NCBI GenBank assembly: GCA_002413075.1 | Contig: DHWG01000182.1 | Location: forward strand, 1-25,470 | Direction of reading: 5' to 3' | DNA: 25,470 bases | Source of the DNA: Desulfosporosinus sp. UBA5188 | Lineage (GTDB): Bacteria > Bacillota > Desulfitobacteriia > Desulfitobacteriales > Desulfitobacteriaceae | Shown: positions 16,039 to 23,541 of the stretch, one piece after another | How the letters are laid out: every line of letters begins with the position of its first letter | Position numbering within the stretch: position 1 is the first letter of the stretch | Program-made: the position numbers and the translations under genes | Notes under the pieces: generated by a model | What the model saw: only the letters and a program-made list of their open reading frames with translations | What the model was told of the DNA's origin: nothing | Database searches by the model: none

Positions 16039-17228
16039 GTCGGACTACTGTTTGACATACCCGAATGATCTATTGTGACCTGAACCTCCATCGAAACAGG
16101 AAAATCCGCAATCTGCTGCTCCCATTGATCCTTGACGGTCTTCCAATACCCTGGGTTTTTCTGTTCAAGATGCCGTCCAATTCCCAAAAAATCAAGCCCC
16201 AACTGTTTCTCTTTCTGAATAGAAAGCTGACATTCTTGCTCAATCACCTTAGCCAAGCTCTTTTCTGCCGCTGCCATGAGATCTGCCCATTCCATTGCAG
16301 AAAGTTGTTCATTCTGTCCCAGAACCTCTTCTACGGCCATACTTGTTTTGATCTGATATTGCAGCTCTATTTTTCCGTTATTATTGACCACTTTGTACTT
16401 TGTCGTGGATTTTAGTACGTGCGCACTGAAGTTCACTTTACTTTCTCCGCTGCCTACCGTGTTAATAAAGCGATTCGCAACATTGTTTTCTAACCACATA
16501 TACCCTTTGGTTTCTTTGTCCGTCAAAAGATCAACCAAGCGATCCCCCCGGAATACCCCCGAACCTTCTAACTGTATCTCTTTCCCCCCATCCTGTCCCT
16601 CTTCTTTGTATTCTATGCCCGCATCACCCGACTTTACAATTACAGCGACCGGTATAATTGGGGCTGTGCTTTTTCTTCCTAAAACGGTTAAATAGTGGCC
16701 TAACCTAACCGTCGGAAACGTTGATATATATTTTCCAGTTTCAATATTATTTTTAAGAAACATCGCCGGTATTGCTCCATTTCGCAATTTGATGTTTAAA
16801 ACATCTTGTGCTTTCCCTTTGGCTAAAATTAAGTACATTGACCGATGAAATTCAGAAAATCGCTGTATGAAATCCAACATATCCTTAAAACCGACTTTCG
16901 CCAGATCTTCGCCAATGACGATCACCTTAACTGAACCATTGAAAGGTATACGATCTGTGATCTTGTTCGTCATCTCATAGGCCTCCCTGAGGGTTGGCGC
17001 TTCATAACTCGTGGTCCAGTCCTTAATCTCTGTACTTGTGGCGCCTTTTTTTGGCGTTAAATATTGCCCCGTTATAAGGTATGTATTGGGTTTCTGCCCA
17101 ACATCAAATCCAATGGCCAGCAGAGGGATTAATTCCTCTACTTCCTGTTTTCCCCAGCACCCTGGTAAACATAGAAGGCATAGACTCAATATCAATAAAG
17201 TTACCACTTTGTGCTGTATACGTTTCAT
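16029..17228 (-). CDS. gerC: Ger(x)C-family spore germination lipoprotein
   Basis: GerC subunits are lipoproteins of the germinant receptor (GerA-GerB-GerC) in the spore inner membrane. The 399 residues start with a lipoprotein signal ending LLCLPGC (lipid cysteine at 24), then WGKQEVEELIPLLAIGFDVG, the classic GerC opening. The usual first-domain stretches (AYEMTNKITDRIPFNGSVKV) and a C-terminal domain ending at about 390 are present, with no internal stop, so the gene looks intact. Start is the ATG at 17228, which overlaps an out-of-frame TGA as ATGA, the relic of coupling to gerB. AAAGGA lies about 11 bases upstream. The partner genes gerA and gerB are broken, so function is doubtful. Confidence 0.88.
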   Translation of the reverse strand: MKRIQHKVVTLLILSLCLLCLPGCWGKQEVEELIPLLAIGFDVGQKPNTYLITGQYLTPKKGATSTEIKDWTTSYEAPTLREAYEMTNKITDRIPFNGSVKVIVIGEDLAKVGFKDMLDFIQRFSEFHRSMYLILAKGKAQDVLNIKLRNGAIPAMFLKNNIETGKYISTFPTVRLGHYLTVLGRKSTAPIIPVAVIVKSGDAGIEYKEEGQDGGKEIQLEGSGVFRGDRLVDLLTDKETKGYMWLENNVANRFINTVGSGESKVNFSAHVLKSTTKYKVVNNNGKIELQYQIKTSMAVEEVLGQNEQLSAMEWADLMAAAEKSLAKVIEQECQLSIQKEKQLGLDFLGIGRHLEQKNPGYWKTVKDQWEQQIADFPVSMEVQVTIDHSGMSNSSPTTK

Positions 17229-17886
17229 TGAACACCAGGTCCTTTCTTCCAATGAGAAACTCCCCAAAGGGAAGGTTCTTCCAAACAGCGGCAAAAGGCA
17301 AGATCAAATGATCGTCGACGAACGATATTTCCAATAATAGATAATGGCCTCTTAGGAACCCGAAGGCGATTCCTAAAAATATGACACACACCGTCGCTTC
17401 CCATCGAACACCCTTGAAGCCGAAGACCGTTTCTAAACCCCAAGTCACCATAAAGAAAAAAGCGCTAATTTTTATGACCCCGGCTCCCAGCCAAACCCCG
17501 ATAAATAAGGATCCGACCCCCGAGACGGTCTTACTCACTTCCACCATATTCCCTAATGAAAGTAATCCGTACACTAAACGGGTGGTTTCAACGGGTCCAA
17601 AAACCATAATTTGAATTAAGGTAACGAGCATGTTCAAAATCCCTACTAAGAAAACAGCTCGCCAAAGCCCTGTCTTTAATTGCCCAAGCGCTTGCTTACC
17701 GGTGGGTAGAAAAGCAAGAAGTCCTGCTAAGAAGAGCATAAATTCCATCACGAAGGGTAGTGTTTTTATTCCTCCCCAAAGAAGAGGTTTTAATCCCTCA
17801 CCCAAAATAGGTAATAGTTCTCCTTGTTCAATCCGAGGAATGGAGAGACCAAGATTGAGAAGCAACGCGAACTCTGAACACAACAT
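17104..17886 (-). pseudogene. gerB: gerB germination permease remnant, 5' end deleted and 3' end frameshifted
   Basis: The first 210 residues of this open frame match the middle and later part of a GerAB-type permease (APC superfamily, normally about 360 residues with 10 membrane segments): LLLNLGLSIPRIEQGELLPI then about six hydrophobic segments. The front third is missing because the sequence joins the gerA stub near 17870. The end is also wrong: the open frame runs 125 bases into gerC with soluble, non-family residues (VFNETYTAQSGNF), whereas another frame ends WKKGPGVQ with a TGA at 17225-17227 overlapping the gerC ATG, the usual gerB-gerC junction. So a frameshift lies roughly between 17250 and 17330. 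A functional receptor subunit is very unlikely. Confidence 0.75.
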
Positions 17887-18034
17887 CGCTACTCATGGAT
17901 AAAAGTTCTTTCACTTTAACTCCCGATAAGGGGTTGTTCATATCTCCGTCAAAAGGATAGGGGGGAGCCTCACGAATCTTTCGTTCTTTCGGGCGAATGG
18001 TAAGTTCTTTAATCATTTTCAGCCAGCTGCCCAA
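17828..18034 (-). pseudogene. gerA: gerA N-terminal stub
   Basis: This short frame begins at a TTG with AAGGAGG 8 bases upstream and encodes a positively charged start followed by NNPLSGVKVKELL and SSDVVFRV, which match the opening of GerA-family receptor subunits (the SSDVV/F-R motif near residue 55). At about 17868-17878 the match stops and the next codons come from the gerB coding sequence read in a different frame, ending after 68 residues. Intact GerA proteins are near 500 residues, so about 440 are missing. The intact start signals suggest that the decay is fairly recent. Confidence 0.7.
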
Positions 18035-18057
18035 TTAATCCCCCTCCTTCTCTCGCT

Positions 18058-18086
18058 TATTTTGTCCGACAACAAAACTATTATTC
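18058..18086 (-). promoter_or_regulatory. Possible forespore promoter of the ger remnant operon
   Basis: GAATA (18082-18086) and GGACAAAATA (18058-18067) on the minus strand are 14 bases apart and resemble sigma-F/sigma-G boxes (one mismatch in the -10 box, spacer one base short). The start of transcription would be only a couple of bases before the gerA ribosome site, so this is a weak call. Confidence 0.3.
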
Positions 18087-18141
18087 GTAACTCTTCTGTC
18101 GGAGGGGGTATAAGTTAAAGTAATATTAAATACGGGCATAG

Positions 18142-18171
18142 AAAAAAGGAGCAGGTTATAAACCTGCTCCT
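18142..18171 (-). terminator. Terminator of the PFOR gene
   Basis: Minus strand: 11-bp stem AGGAGCAGGTT/AACCTGCTCCT (18161-18171 with 18147-18157), a 3-base loop, then six Ts. It begins 37 bases after the PFOR stop and isolates it from the ger remnant. Confidence 0.9.
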
Positions 18172-18207
18172 CAGAAAACCTTCACTAATTTAGTTGTGGA
18201 CTAAACT

Positions 18208-21200
18208 CTAGTCCCACTTTTGGTCCGCTAGACGTTTGTAAGAATCATATCGAACCTTTGCATATTTTTCTGCGCCGACAAAGAGTTCTTCAGCACTCTC
18301 TGGGAAAGTCGTTACCAAGGATGCGTAACGAACTTCACCCATGATAAAGTCACGGAAGGACGTCGTAGGTTCTTTAGAATCAAGGCTAAATGGATTCTTG
18401 CCTTCATCGATCAGATCGGGGTTAAAGTGATAAAGATGCCAGTAACCGGCGTCAACCGCTTTCTTCTGCTCTTGGACACTTTTAGTCATACCCGCTTTGA
18501 GACCATGGTTGATACAAGGCGCATAAGCAATAATCAACGAAGGTCCTTTATAGGCTTCTGCTTCTTTAATGACTTTGATCGTTTGAGCCATGTTAGCACC
18601 CAAAGCAATTTGTGCTACATAAACATAGCCATAACTCATAGCCATCATGCCTAGGTCTTTCTTACGAATCTTTTTACCTGCTGCAGCGAATTTGGCTACG
18701 GCAGCTCGAGGCGTTGCTTTAGAGGACTGTCCTCCAGTATTAGAGTATACCTCAGTATCAACAACAAAGATATTCACATCATCACCGGAAGCTAAGACGT
18801 GGTCTAATCCGCCATATCCGATGTCATAAGCCCAGCCGTCTCCACCAACAATCCACTGAGACTTTTTGACGAGATGATCTGCCTTCGTCAAGATTTCTGT
18901 GAGGACTTTATTCTCCCCGACGTATCCATTAAGACCTGCAAGGACCTTAACCGTCGCGGCTTTAGACGTTTCAGTATCTTCAGGATCCTTGAGCCACTCT
19001 TGGAAGGCTTCTTTGAGCTCAGCACTAATTTCCATGTCCAGTGCTTGTTTCATCAAATCAGCGAGTTTATCGCGTTGTTGACGAACGCCCAAGTACATAC
19101 CGTAGCCGAACTCAGCGTTGTCTTCGAATAACGAGTTGGCCCAACTTGGTCCTTTACCTTCCTGGTTCGTGGTATATGGAACTGAGGGAGCACTGCCGCT
19201 CCAAATGGAGCTACAGCCCGTAGCATTGGCAATCATCATACGGTCGCCGAAAAGTTGTGTTATCAGCTTAACATAAGCTGTCTCACCGCATCCTGGGCAA
19301 GCACCGTTGAACTCAAGTAAAGGTTGCACAAACTGGCTACCTTTAACTGTCGTCACGTCAAAGAGTTTGCTCTTATTTTTCAGGGTTACTGCATACTCCC
19401 AGTTCTCAGCTTGTTGTTCCATTTGTTCAGCAGCTGGTTTCATGACAAGTGCTTTAACTTTAGCGGGACAAACTTCAGCGCAGTTCCCACAACCCGTGCA
19501 ATCTAACGTGCTTACTTGAACACGGAATTGCAGATCTTTTGCTTCTTTACCAATGGCTTTCTTACCGACAAAGGTTTTTGGGGCATTTTTGGCTTCTTCC
19601 TCATCTAATAAGAAGGGGCGAATCGTCGCGTGCGGACATACATAGGAACATTGATTACATTGGATACAGTTCTCAATCTGCCACTCTGGTACTACAACAG
19701 CAATACCACGTTTTTCATAAGCAGCAGTTCCTAGCGGTACTGTTCCATCTTCGCAGCCCAAGAAAATACTTACTGGAAGATCGTCGCCTTCCATTGCATT
19801 TACTGGACGGAGAAAATTCGTCACATAGGCAGGCTCTTTAAATGCCACTGCAGCCTTAGTTTCAACTTTATCAGCCCAAGACGTAGGAATATCTACTTTA
19901 ACAAAAGCACACAAGCCCTGATCAATCGCTGCAACGTTCATATCCACAACGTTTTGTCCTTTTTTACCATAGGACTTTACGACAGAAGCTTTTAGATAGT
20001 CTGTTGCTTCTTCAACCGGAATAACGTTTGCGAGCTTGAAGAAAGCGGATTGCATGATCATGTTTGTGCGGGAACCAAGCCCAAGTTTACGGGCAATAGA
20101 GACCGCATCGATGATGTAGAATCGGACATCATTTTTGGCAAGGAATTGTTTCATGGCAGGAGGAAGTTTATCTTCTAATTCTTCCACAGTCCATTGGCAG
20201 TTCAAGACAAAAATACCATTCTTTTTCAGACCTTTTAGGAGATCATATTTGTAAACATACGTTTGGTTCGCACAAGCGATGTAATTTGTGCCAGTAACAT
20301 AGTAAGGGGATCTAATTTCTTTCTTGCCAAAGCGGAGGTGAGAAATTGTGATTCCGCCAGATTTCTTACTGTCATATTGGAAATAAGCTTGTACAAAGAG
20401 CTTAGTGTGATCCCCAATAATCTTAATAGCTTGCTTATTTGCACCAACCGTTCCATCTGAGCCAAGACCCCAGAATTTGCACGAAATAGTCCCTTCTGGT
20501 GCCGTGTCAATGATTTCGTCCTCAACTAAAGAGGTATGAGTTATATCATCCACGATACCGATCGTAAAGCCATTTTTAGGGCTTTTCGCTTTGAGGTTTT
20601 TGTAGACTGAGAGTACTTGAGAAGGCGTCGTATCTTTAGAACCTAAGCCATAACGTCCTCCGACGATGACCGGTTTGAGATCACTTGTGTAAAAAATATC
20701 CTTAATATCTAGATAAAGAGGTTCACCGGTAGCACCAGGTTCTTTAGTTCGGTCAAGAACTGCAATGGTCTTAACCGTTTTAGGGAGCACTTTAAAGAAG
20801 TAATCACTGGAGAAAGGACGGTACAGGTGAACTTTAATGACCCCAACTTTTTCCCCTCTTGCTACGAGATAGTCAACGGTTTCCTCAATCGTGTCACACA
20901 TCGAGCCCATGGCAACAATGACATGTTCTGCATCAGCTGCACCATAGTATTGGAATGGGTGATATTCACGGCCAGTAAGTTCCTTATATTCTTTCATAGA
21001 TTGTTCCACAATGTCCGGAACAGCATCATAGAAAGTATTAGAAGCTTCACGGCCTTGGAAGTAGACGTCCCCGTTTTGAGCGGTTCCGCGTAGAACTGGA
21101 TGCTCTGGATTCAGAGCATTGTTACGGAAGGTTTGTACTGCTTCCATGTCTACTAGTTTGGCAACTTCCTCATACTCCGGTACTTCAATTTTTTGAATTT

Positions 21201-21732
21201 CATGAGATGTACGAAATCCGTCAAAGAAATGAATGAACGGTATACGGGATTTGATGGAGACTACGTGAGCAATATATCCCATATCCATAGCTTCTTGTAC
21301 GTTATGTGAAGAAAGCTGGGCAAAACCCGTAGCTCGAACGGACATTACGTCCTGATGGTCACCAAAAATTGAGAGTGCATGGGTTGCCAAAGCACGGGCG
21401 CTAACATGGAAAACGCAGGGTAATAGCTCACCGGCAATTTTATACATGTTAGGGATCATTAATAGTAGTCCTTGTGAAGCTGTATAAGTCGTCGTTAATG
21501 CACCCGCTTGAAGTGAACCGTGCAATGCTCCTGCAGCGCCTCCCTCAGATTGCATCTCCGCGACCTTAACAATTTGTCCAAAAATATTTTTTCTTCCATG
21601 AGCAGCCCATTCATCCACAAATTCGGCCATAGTTGATGAAGGGGTGATCGGGAAAATTGCGGCGACTTCCGTAAAGGCGTACGATGCGTGAGCGGCGGCT
21701 TCATTGCCATCCATGGTTTTCATTTTAGCCAT
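18208..21732 (-). CDS. nifJ: Pyruvate:ferredoxin (flavodoxin) oxidoreductase, single-chain
   Basis: PFOR converts pyruvate and CoA to acetyl-CoA, CO2 and reduced ferredoxin in the cytosol, a core reaction of anaerobes. The 1174 residues carry all fused domains of the homodimeric type: N-terminal pyrimidine-binding domain (FPITPSSTMAEFVDEWAA), the gamma-type and CoA-binding parts, two 4Fe-4S motifs CIQCNQCSYVCP (about 685-700) and CTGCGNCAEVCP (about 745-757), and the TPP domain with CPGCGETAYVKL, TGCSSIW and GGDGWAYDIGYGGLDH. Start is the ATG at 21732, nine bases after AGGAGG; the upstream in-frame ATG at 21741 abuts that site. It stands alone between bofA and the ger remnant, with its own promoter and terminator. 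Confidence 0.96.
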   Translation of the reverse strand: MAKMKTMDGNEAAAHASYAFTEVAAIFPITPSSTMAEFVDEWAAHGRKNIFGQIVKVAEMQSEGGAAGALHGSLQAGALTTTYTASQGLLLMIPNMYKIAGELLPCVFHVSARALATHALSIFGDHQDVMSVRATGFAQLSSHNVQEAMDMGYIAHVVSIKSRIPFIHFFDGFRTSHEIQKIEVPEYEEVAKLVDMEAVQTFRNNALNPEHPVLRGTAQNGDVYFQGREASNTFYDAVPDIVEQSMKEYKELTGREYHPFQYYGAADAEHVIVAMGSMCDTIEETVDYLVARGEKVGVIKVHLYRPFSSDYFFKVLPKTVKTIAVLDRTKEPGATGEPLYLDIKDIFYTSDLKPVIVGGRYGLGSKDTTPSQVLSVYKNLKAKSPKNGFTIGIVDDITHTSLVEDEIIDTAPEGTISCKFWGLGSDGTVGANKQAIKIIGDHTKLFVQAYFQYDSKKSGGITISHLRFGKKEIRSPYYVTGTNYIACANQTYVYKYDLLKGLKKNGIFVLNCQWTVEELEDKLPPAMKQFLAKNDVRFYIIDAVSIARKLGLGSRTNMIMQSAFFKLANVIPVEEATDYLKASVVKSYGKKGQNVVDMNVAAIDQGLCAFVKVDIPTSWADKVETKAAVAFKEPAYVTNFLRPVNAMEGDDLPVSIFLGCEDGTVPLGTAAYEKRGIAVVVPEWQIENCIQCNQCSYVCPHATIRPFLLDEEEAKNAPKTFVGKKAIGKEAKDLQFRVQVSTLDCTGCGNCAEVCPAKVKALVMKPAAEQMEQQAENWEYAVTLKNKSKLFDVTTVKGSQFVQPLLEFNGACPGCGETAYVKLITQLFGDRMMIANATGCSSIWSGSAPSVPYTTNQEGKGPSWANSLFEDNAEFGYGMYLGVRQQRDKLADLMKQALDMEISAELKEAFQEWLKDPEDTETSKAATVKVLAGLNGYVGENKVLTEILTKADHLVKKSQWIVGGDGWAYDIGYGGLDHVLASGDDVNIFVVDTEVYSNTGGQSSKATPRAAVAKFAAAGKKIRKKDLGMMAMSYGYVYVAQIALGANMAQTIKVIKEAEAYKGPSLIIAYAPCINHGLKAGMTKSVQEQKKAVDAGYWHLYHFNPDLIDEGKNPFSLDSKEPTTSFRDFIMGEVRYASLVTTFPESAEELFVGAEKYAKVRYDSYKRLADQKWD

Positions 21733-21851
21733 TAATTTCATCCTCCTAATTTATAATTATTTAATTATAGGGTTCTATAAAGAGATAATACCTCCTTTTA
21801 ACCCCCAAAACCCAAACTAACATCAGGAAATAACGGTTGTGCGATAAACGC

Positions 21852-21880
21852 TATATTGGTCAGACCATCAGACCTCTCAA
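21852..21880 (-). promoter_or_regulatory. Candidate PFOR promoter with a GntR-type operator in its spacer
   Basis: On the minus strand TTGAGA (21875-21880) is 17 bases from AATATA (21852-21857). Between them lies the perfect 11-base palindrome TGGTCAGACCA (21857-21867), which fits the TGGT-NNN-ACCA core bound by FadR-subfamily GntR regulators such as PdhR and LldR; a further TCAGACC copy lies at 21868-21874. A repressor there would cover the promoter. The regulator is not in the window. Confidence 0.45.
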
Positions 21881-22038
21881 TAACTTCATTTTAGAGTATC
21901 TTTCATGAAATTGCAATGCATAAGCCAATTAAAATTGCGAATATCCATGACTTTTACCTTATCAAAATTCAGAAATTAAGGACTCAAGGATTAAGCAAAA
22001 AACTCTAAATTTTCATAAAACTATATTAAACGGACTGA

Positions 22039-22073
22039 GGGAACATATTCAGTTCTCACCTGAATATGTTCCC
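22039..22073 (-). terminator. Hairpin downstream of bofA
   Basis: A 14-bp perfect stem (22060-22073 with 22039-22052) with a 7-base loop lies 80 bases after the bofA stop. There is no T run on the minus strand, so it is either a weak terminator of the dnaX-bofA run or an RNA-stabilising hairpin. Confidence 0.45.
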
Positions 22074-22152
22074 CTTGCCTGTCCTAATTATACCTCTTAA
22101 GTGTTTCATTCGTCAAGAATTATAGGGTGACAATACAATGGGGTTATGACCA

Positions 22153-22407
22153 TTAGATTCCTAAAAACTGCAGTACGGCGAGTGCTAGAACACCGGGAAA
22201 TCCTAATAGCCCCACGATAATTATCGTAAAAAAATTAATAGGAATTGAGTATCCCAGAATACTAAGCAGAAAGTCGAACAACCAGAGACCTACGATGCCA
22301 CCTAACATGTGAATAATTAGTTTCACAAATACGTTTGGCTTACCAAGTGCAGAGCGAACCACTAATCCAATCAGTAAAATGAATAGACCGAGAAAAATCA
22401 AGGTCAT
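22153..22407 (-). CDS. bofA: Pro-sigma-K processing inhibitor BofA
   Basis: BofA sits in the mother-cell membrane around the forespore and holds the SpoIVFB protease inactive until a forespore signal arrives, so timing sigma-K activation. The 84-residue protein has three hydrophobic stretches (about 2-17, 28-50 and 55-82) and the family stretch PINFFTIIIVGLLGFPGVLAL. I start at ATG 22407, right after AAGGAGG; the longer frame to 22476 has no ribosome site. recR-(yaaL)-bofA is the order in B. subtilis; yaaL is absent. The gene lies 93 bases after recR. Confidence 0.9.
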   Translation of the reverse strand: MTLIFLGLFILLIGLVVRSALGKPNVFVKLIIHMLGGIVGLWLFDFLLSILGYSIPINFFTIIIVGLLGFPGVLALAVLQFLGI

Positions 22408-22500
22408 GAATTCTCCTCCTTGTCGAGTGCTAGTCCCTATATAAATATGCACTCGCAGGTCAAAGAAGAACTTCATGCTTTAACATTTCTAAACTTAAGC

Positions 22501-23097
22501 TTATAGTTGGCGTCGTCCTTCTAGCGCCCGGGCAATGGTTACTTCATCAGCATATTCTAGATCTCCACCCACAGGCAAACCATGCGCTATCCTGGTGACG
22601 TTAATACCTAAAGGTTTTAGCAAGCGGGCCAAATATAAGGCTGTTGCCTCGCCTTCTACGGTTGGGTTGAGCGCCATGATCACTTCTCGTATTCCGTCTA
22701 AACGTTTCAGCAGCAAATGGACCGTCAACTGCTCCGGACCAATTCCGTCCATTGGAGAAAGGACTCCATGGAGTACATGATACAGGCCTTTGAATTCTCT
22801 GGTTTTCTCCAACGACACAACATCGCGAGGATGCTCAACGACGCAAAGTGATGTTTGATCTCTTTGTGTATTTTGACATAGCCCACACGGATCCTTGTCT
22901 GTAAAATTGGAACAAATGGAGCACTTCCTAATATCTCGGTTCGCAACAACAATGGCCTGAGCTAAGTCCTCTGAAACCACTGGTTGTTGAACCAGGTAAA
23001 AAGCTAAACGGCCAGCTGTCTTGGGGCCAATCCCTGGAAGACGAGCCAAACTGCTAATCAGATCTGCCAAAGGTTGTGGGTATTGTAAGAAATCCAT
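22501..23097 (-). CDS. recR: Recombination mediator RecR
   Basis: RecR acts with RecO and RecF to load RecA on gapped DNA. The 198 residues show the helix-hairpin-helix at the start (LARLPGIGPKTAGRLAFYLV, about 18-37), the four-cysteine zinc finger CSICSNFTDKDPCGLCQN (about 56-73), the TOPRIM domain (LCVVEHPRDVVSLEKT) and the Walker-like PTVEGEATALYLARLLKP near 145-162. The ATG lies 7 bases after the ybaB stop with a weak ribosome site, so translation is probably coupled. Complete and ordinary. Confidence 0.96.
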   Translation of the reverse strand: MDFLQYPQPLADLISSLARLPGIGPKTAGRLAFYLVQQPVVSEDLAQAIVVANRDIRKCSICSNFTDKDPCGLCQNTQRDQTSLCVVEHPRDVVSLEKTREFKGLYHVLHGVLSPMDGIGPEQLTVHLLLKRLDGIREVIMALNPTVEGEATALYLARLLKPLGINVTRIAHGLPVGGDLEYADEVTIARALEGRRQL

Positions 23098-23104
23098 AGT
23101 TCGC

Positions 23105-23449
23105 CTAGAACAATCCGGGGATCTTTAAACCACCGGTCAGTTTACCCATTTCATTACTGGACATTTCTTGGGCTTTCCTTAAGCCTTCGTTTAAAGCTGC
23201 TTTAATCAGATCCTCGAGCATCTCGACATCCTCGGGGTCCACTGCTTCAGGTTTAATCTTTATCTCAACTAATTCCATTTTTCCACTGACGATAACCTGT
23301 ACCATTCCACCGCCAGAAGAGGCATCCACCGTTTTAGTCTGAAGTTCTTCCTGGACTCTCGCCATATCCTCTTGCATTTTTTGCGCCTGCTTTAGCATCT
23401 GGCTCATGTTGCCACCCATGCCGCCGCCCATTCCCTTTAACCCTGCCAT
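23105..23449 (-). CDS. ebfC: YbaB/EbfC nucleoid-associated protein
   Basis: A small dimeric DNA-binding protein usually found between dnaX and recR. The 114 residues comprise a glycine- and methionine-rich start (MAGLKGMGGGMGGNMSQML), a long helix (QAQKMQEDMARVQEEL) and the conserved core GGGMVQVIVSGKMELVEIKI with PEDVEMLEDLIKAALNEG. I choose the ATG at 23449; the in-frame ATG at 23461 abuts its only possible ribosome site (TAGG). The precise role in Firmicutes is not well settled. Confidence 0.93.
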   Translation of the reverse strand: MAGLKGMGGGMGGNMSQMLKQAQKMQEDMARVQEELQTKTVDASSGGGMVQVIVSGKMELVEIKIKPEAVDPEDVEMLEDLIKAALNEGLRKAQEMSSNEMGKLTGGLKIPGLF

Positions 23450-23541
23450 ATTAACACACATCCTATCTTTTTTTGTTGACCCTTTATTATAAACTCGACC
23501 TTCGGTCCCTGATTCCTTCTAAGCCACAAACGCTTCTGGTG

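Larger units (their letters stand above)
21733..22152. other. 420-bp non-coding stretch between bofA and PFOR
   Basis: AT-rich and without a credible gene on either strand. It holds the PFOR ribosome site (AGGAGG just before 21741), a candidate promoter with operator (21852-21880) and a hairpin (22039-22073). The part from about 21890 to 22030 shows nothing I recognise; no riboswitch or small RNA is evident. The predicted PFOR leader is about 110 bases. Confidence 0.7.

Noticed and set aside
18427..21093. Many short open frames antisense to PFOR
   Set aside because: They lie opposite strongly coding PFOR sequence, lack ribosome sites and look like no known protein.
23486..23514. TATAAT before ybaB as an internal promoter
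   Set aside because: No acceptable -35 box at 16-18 bases (AATCAG at 17).
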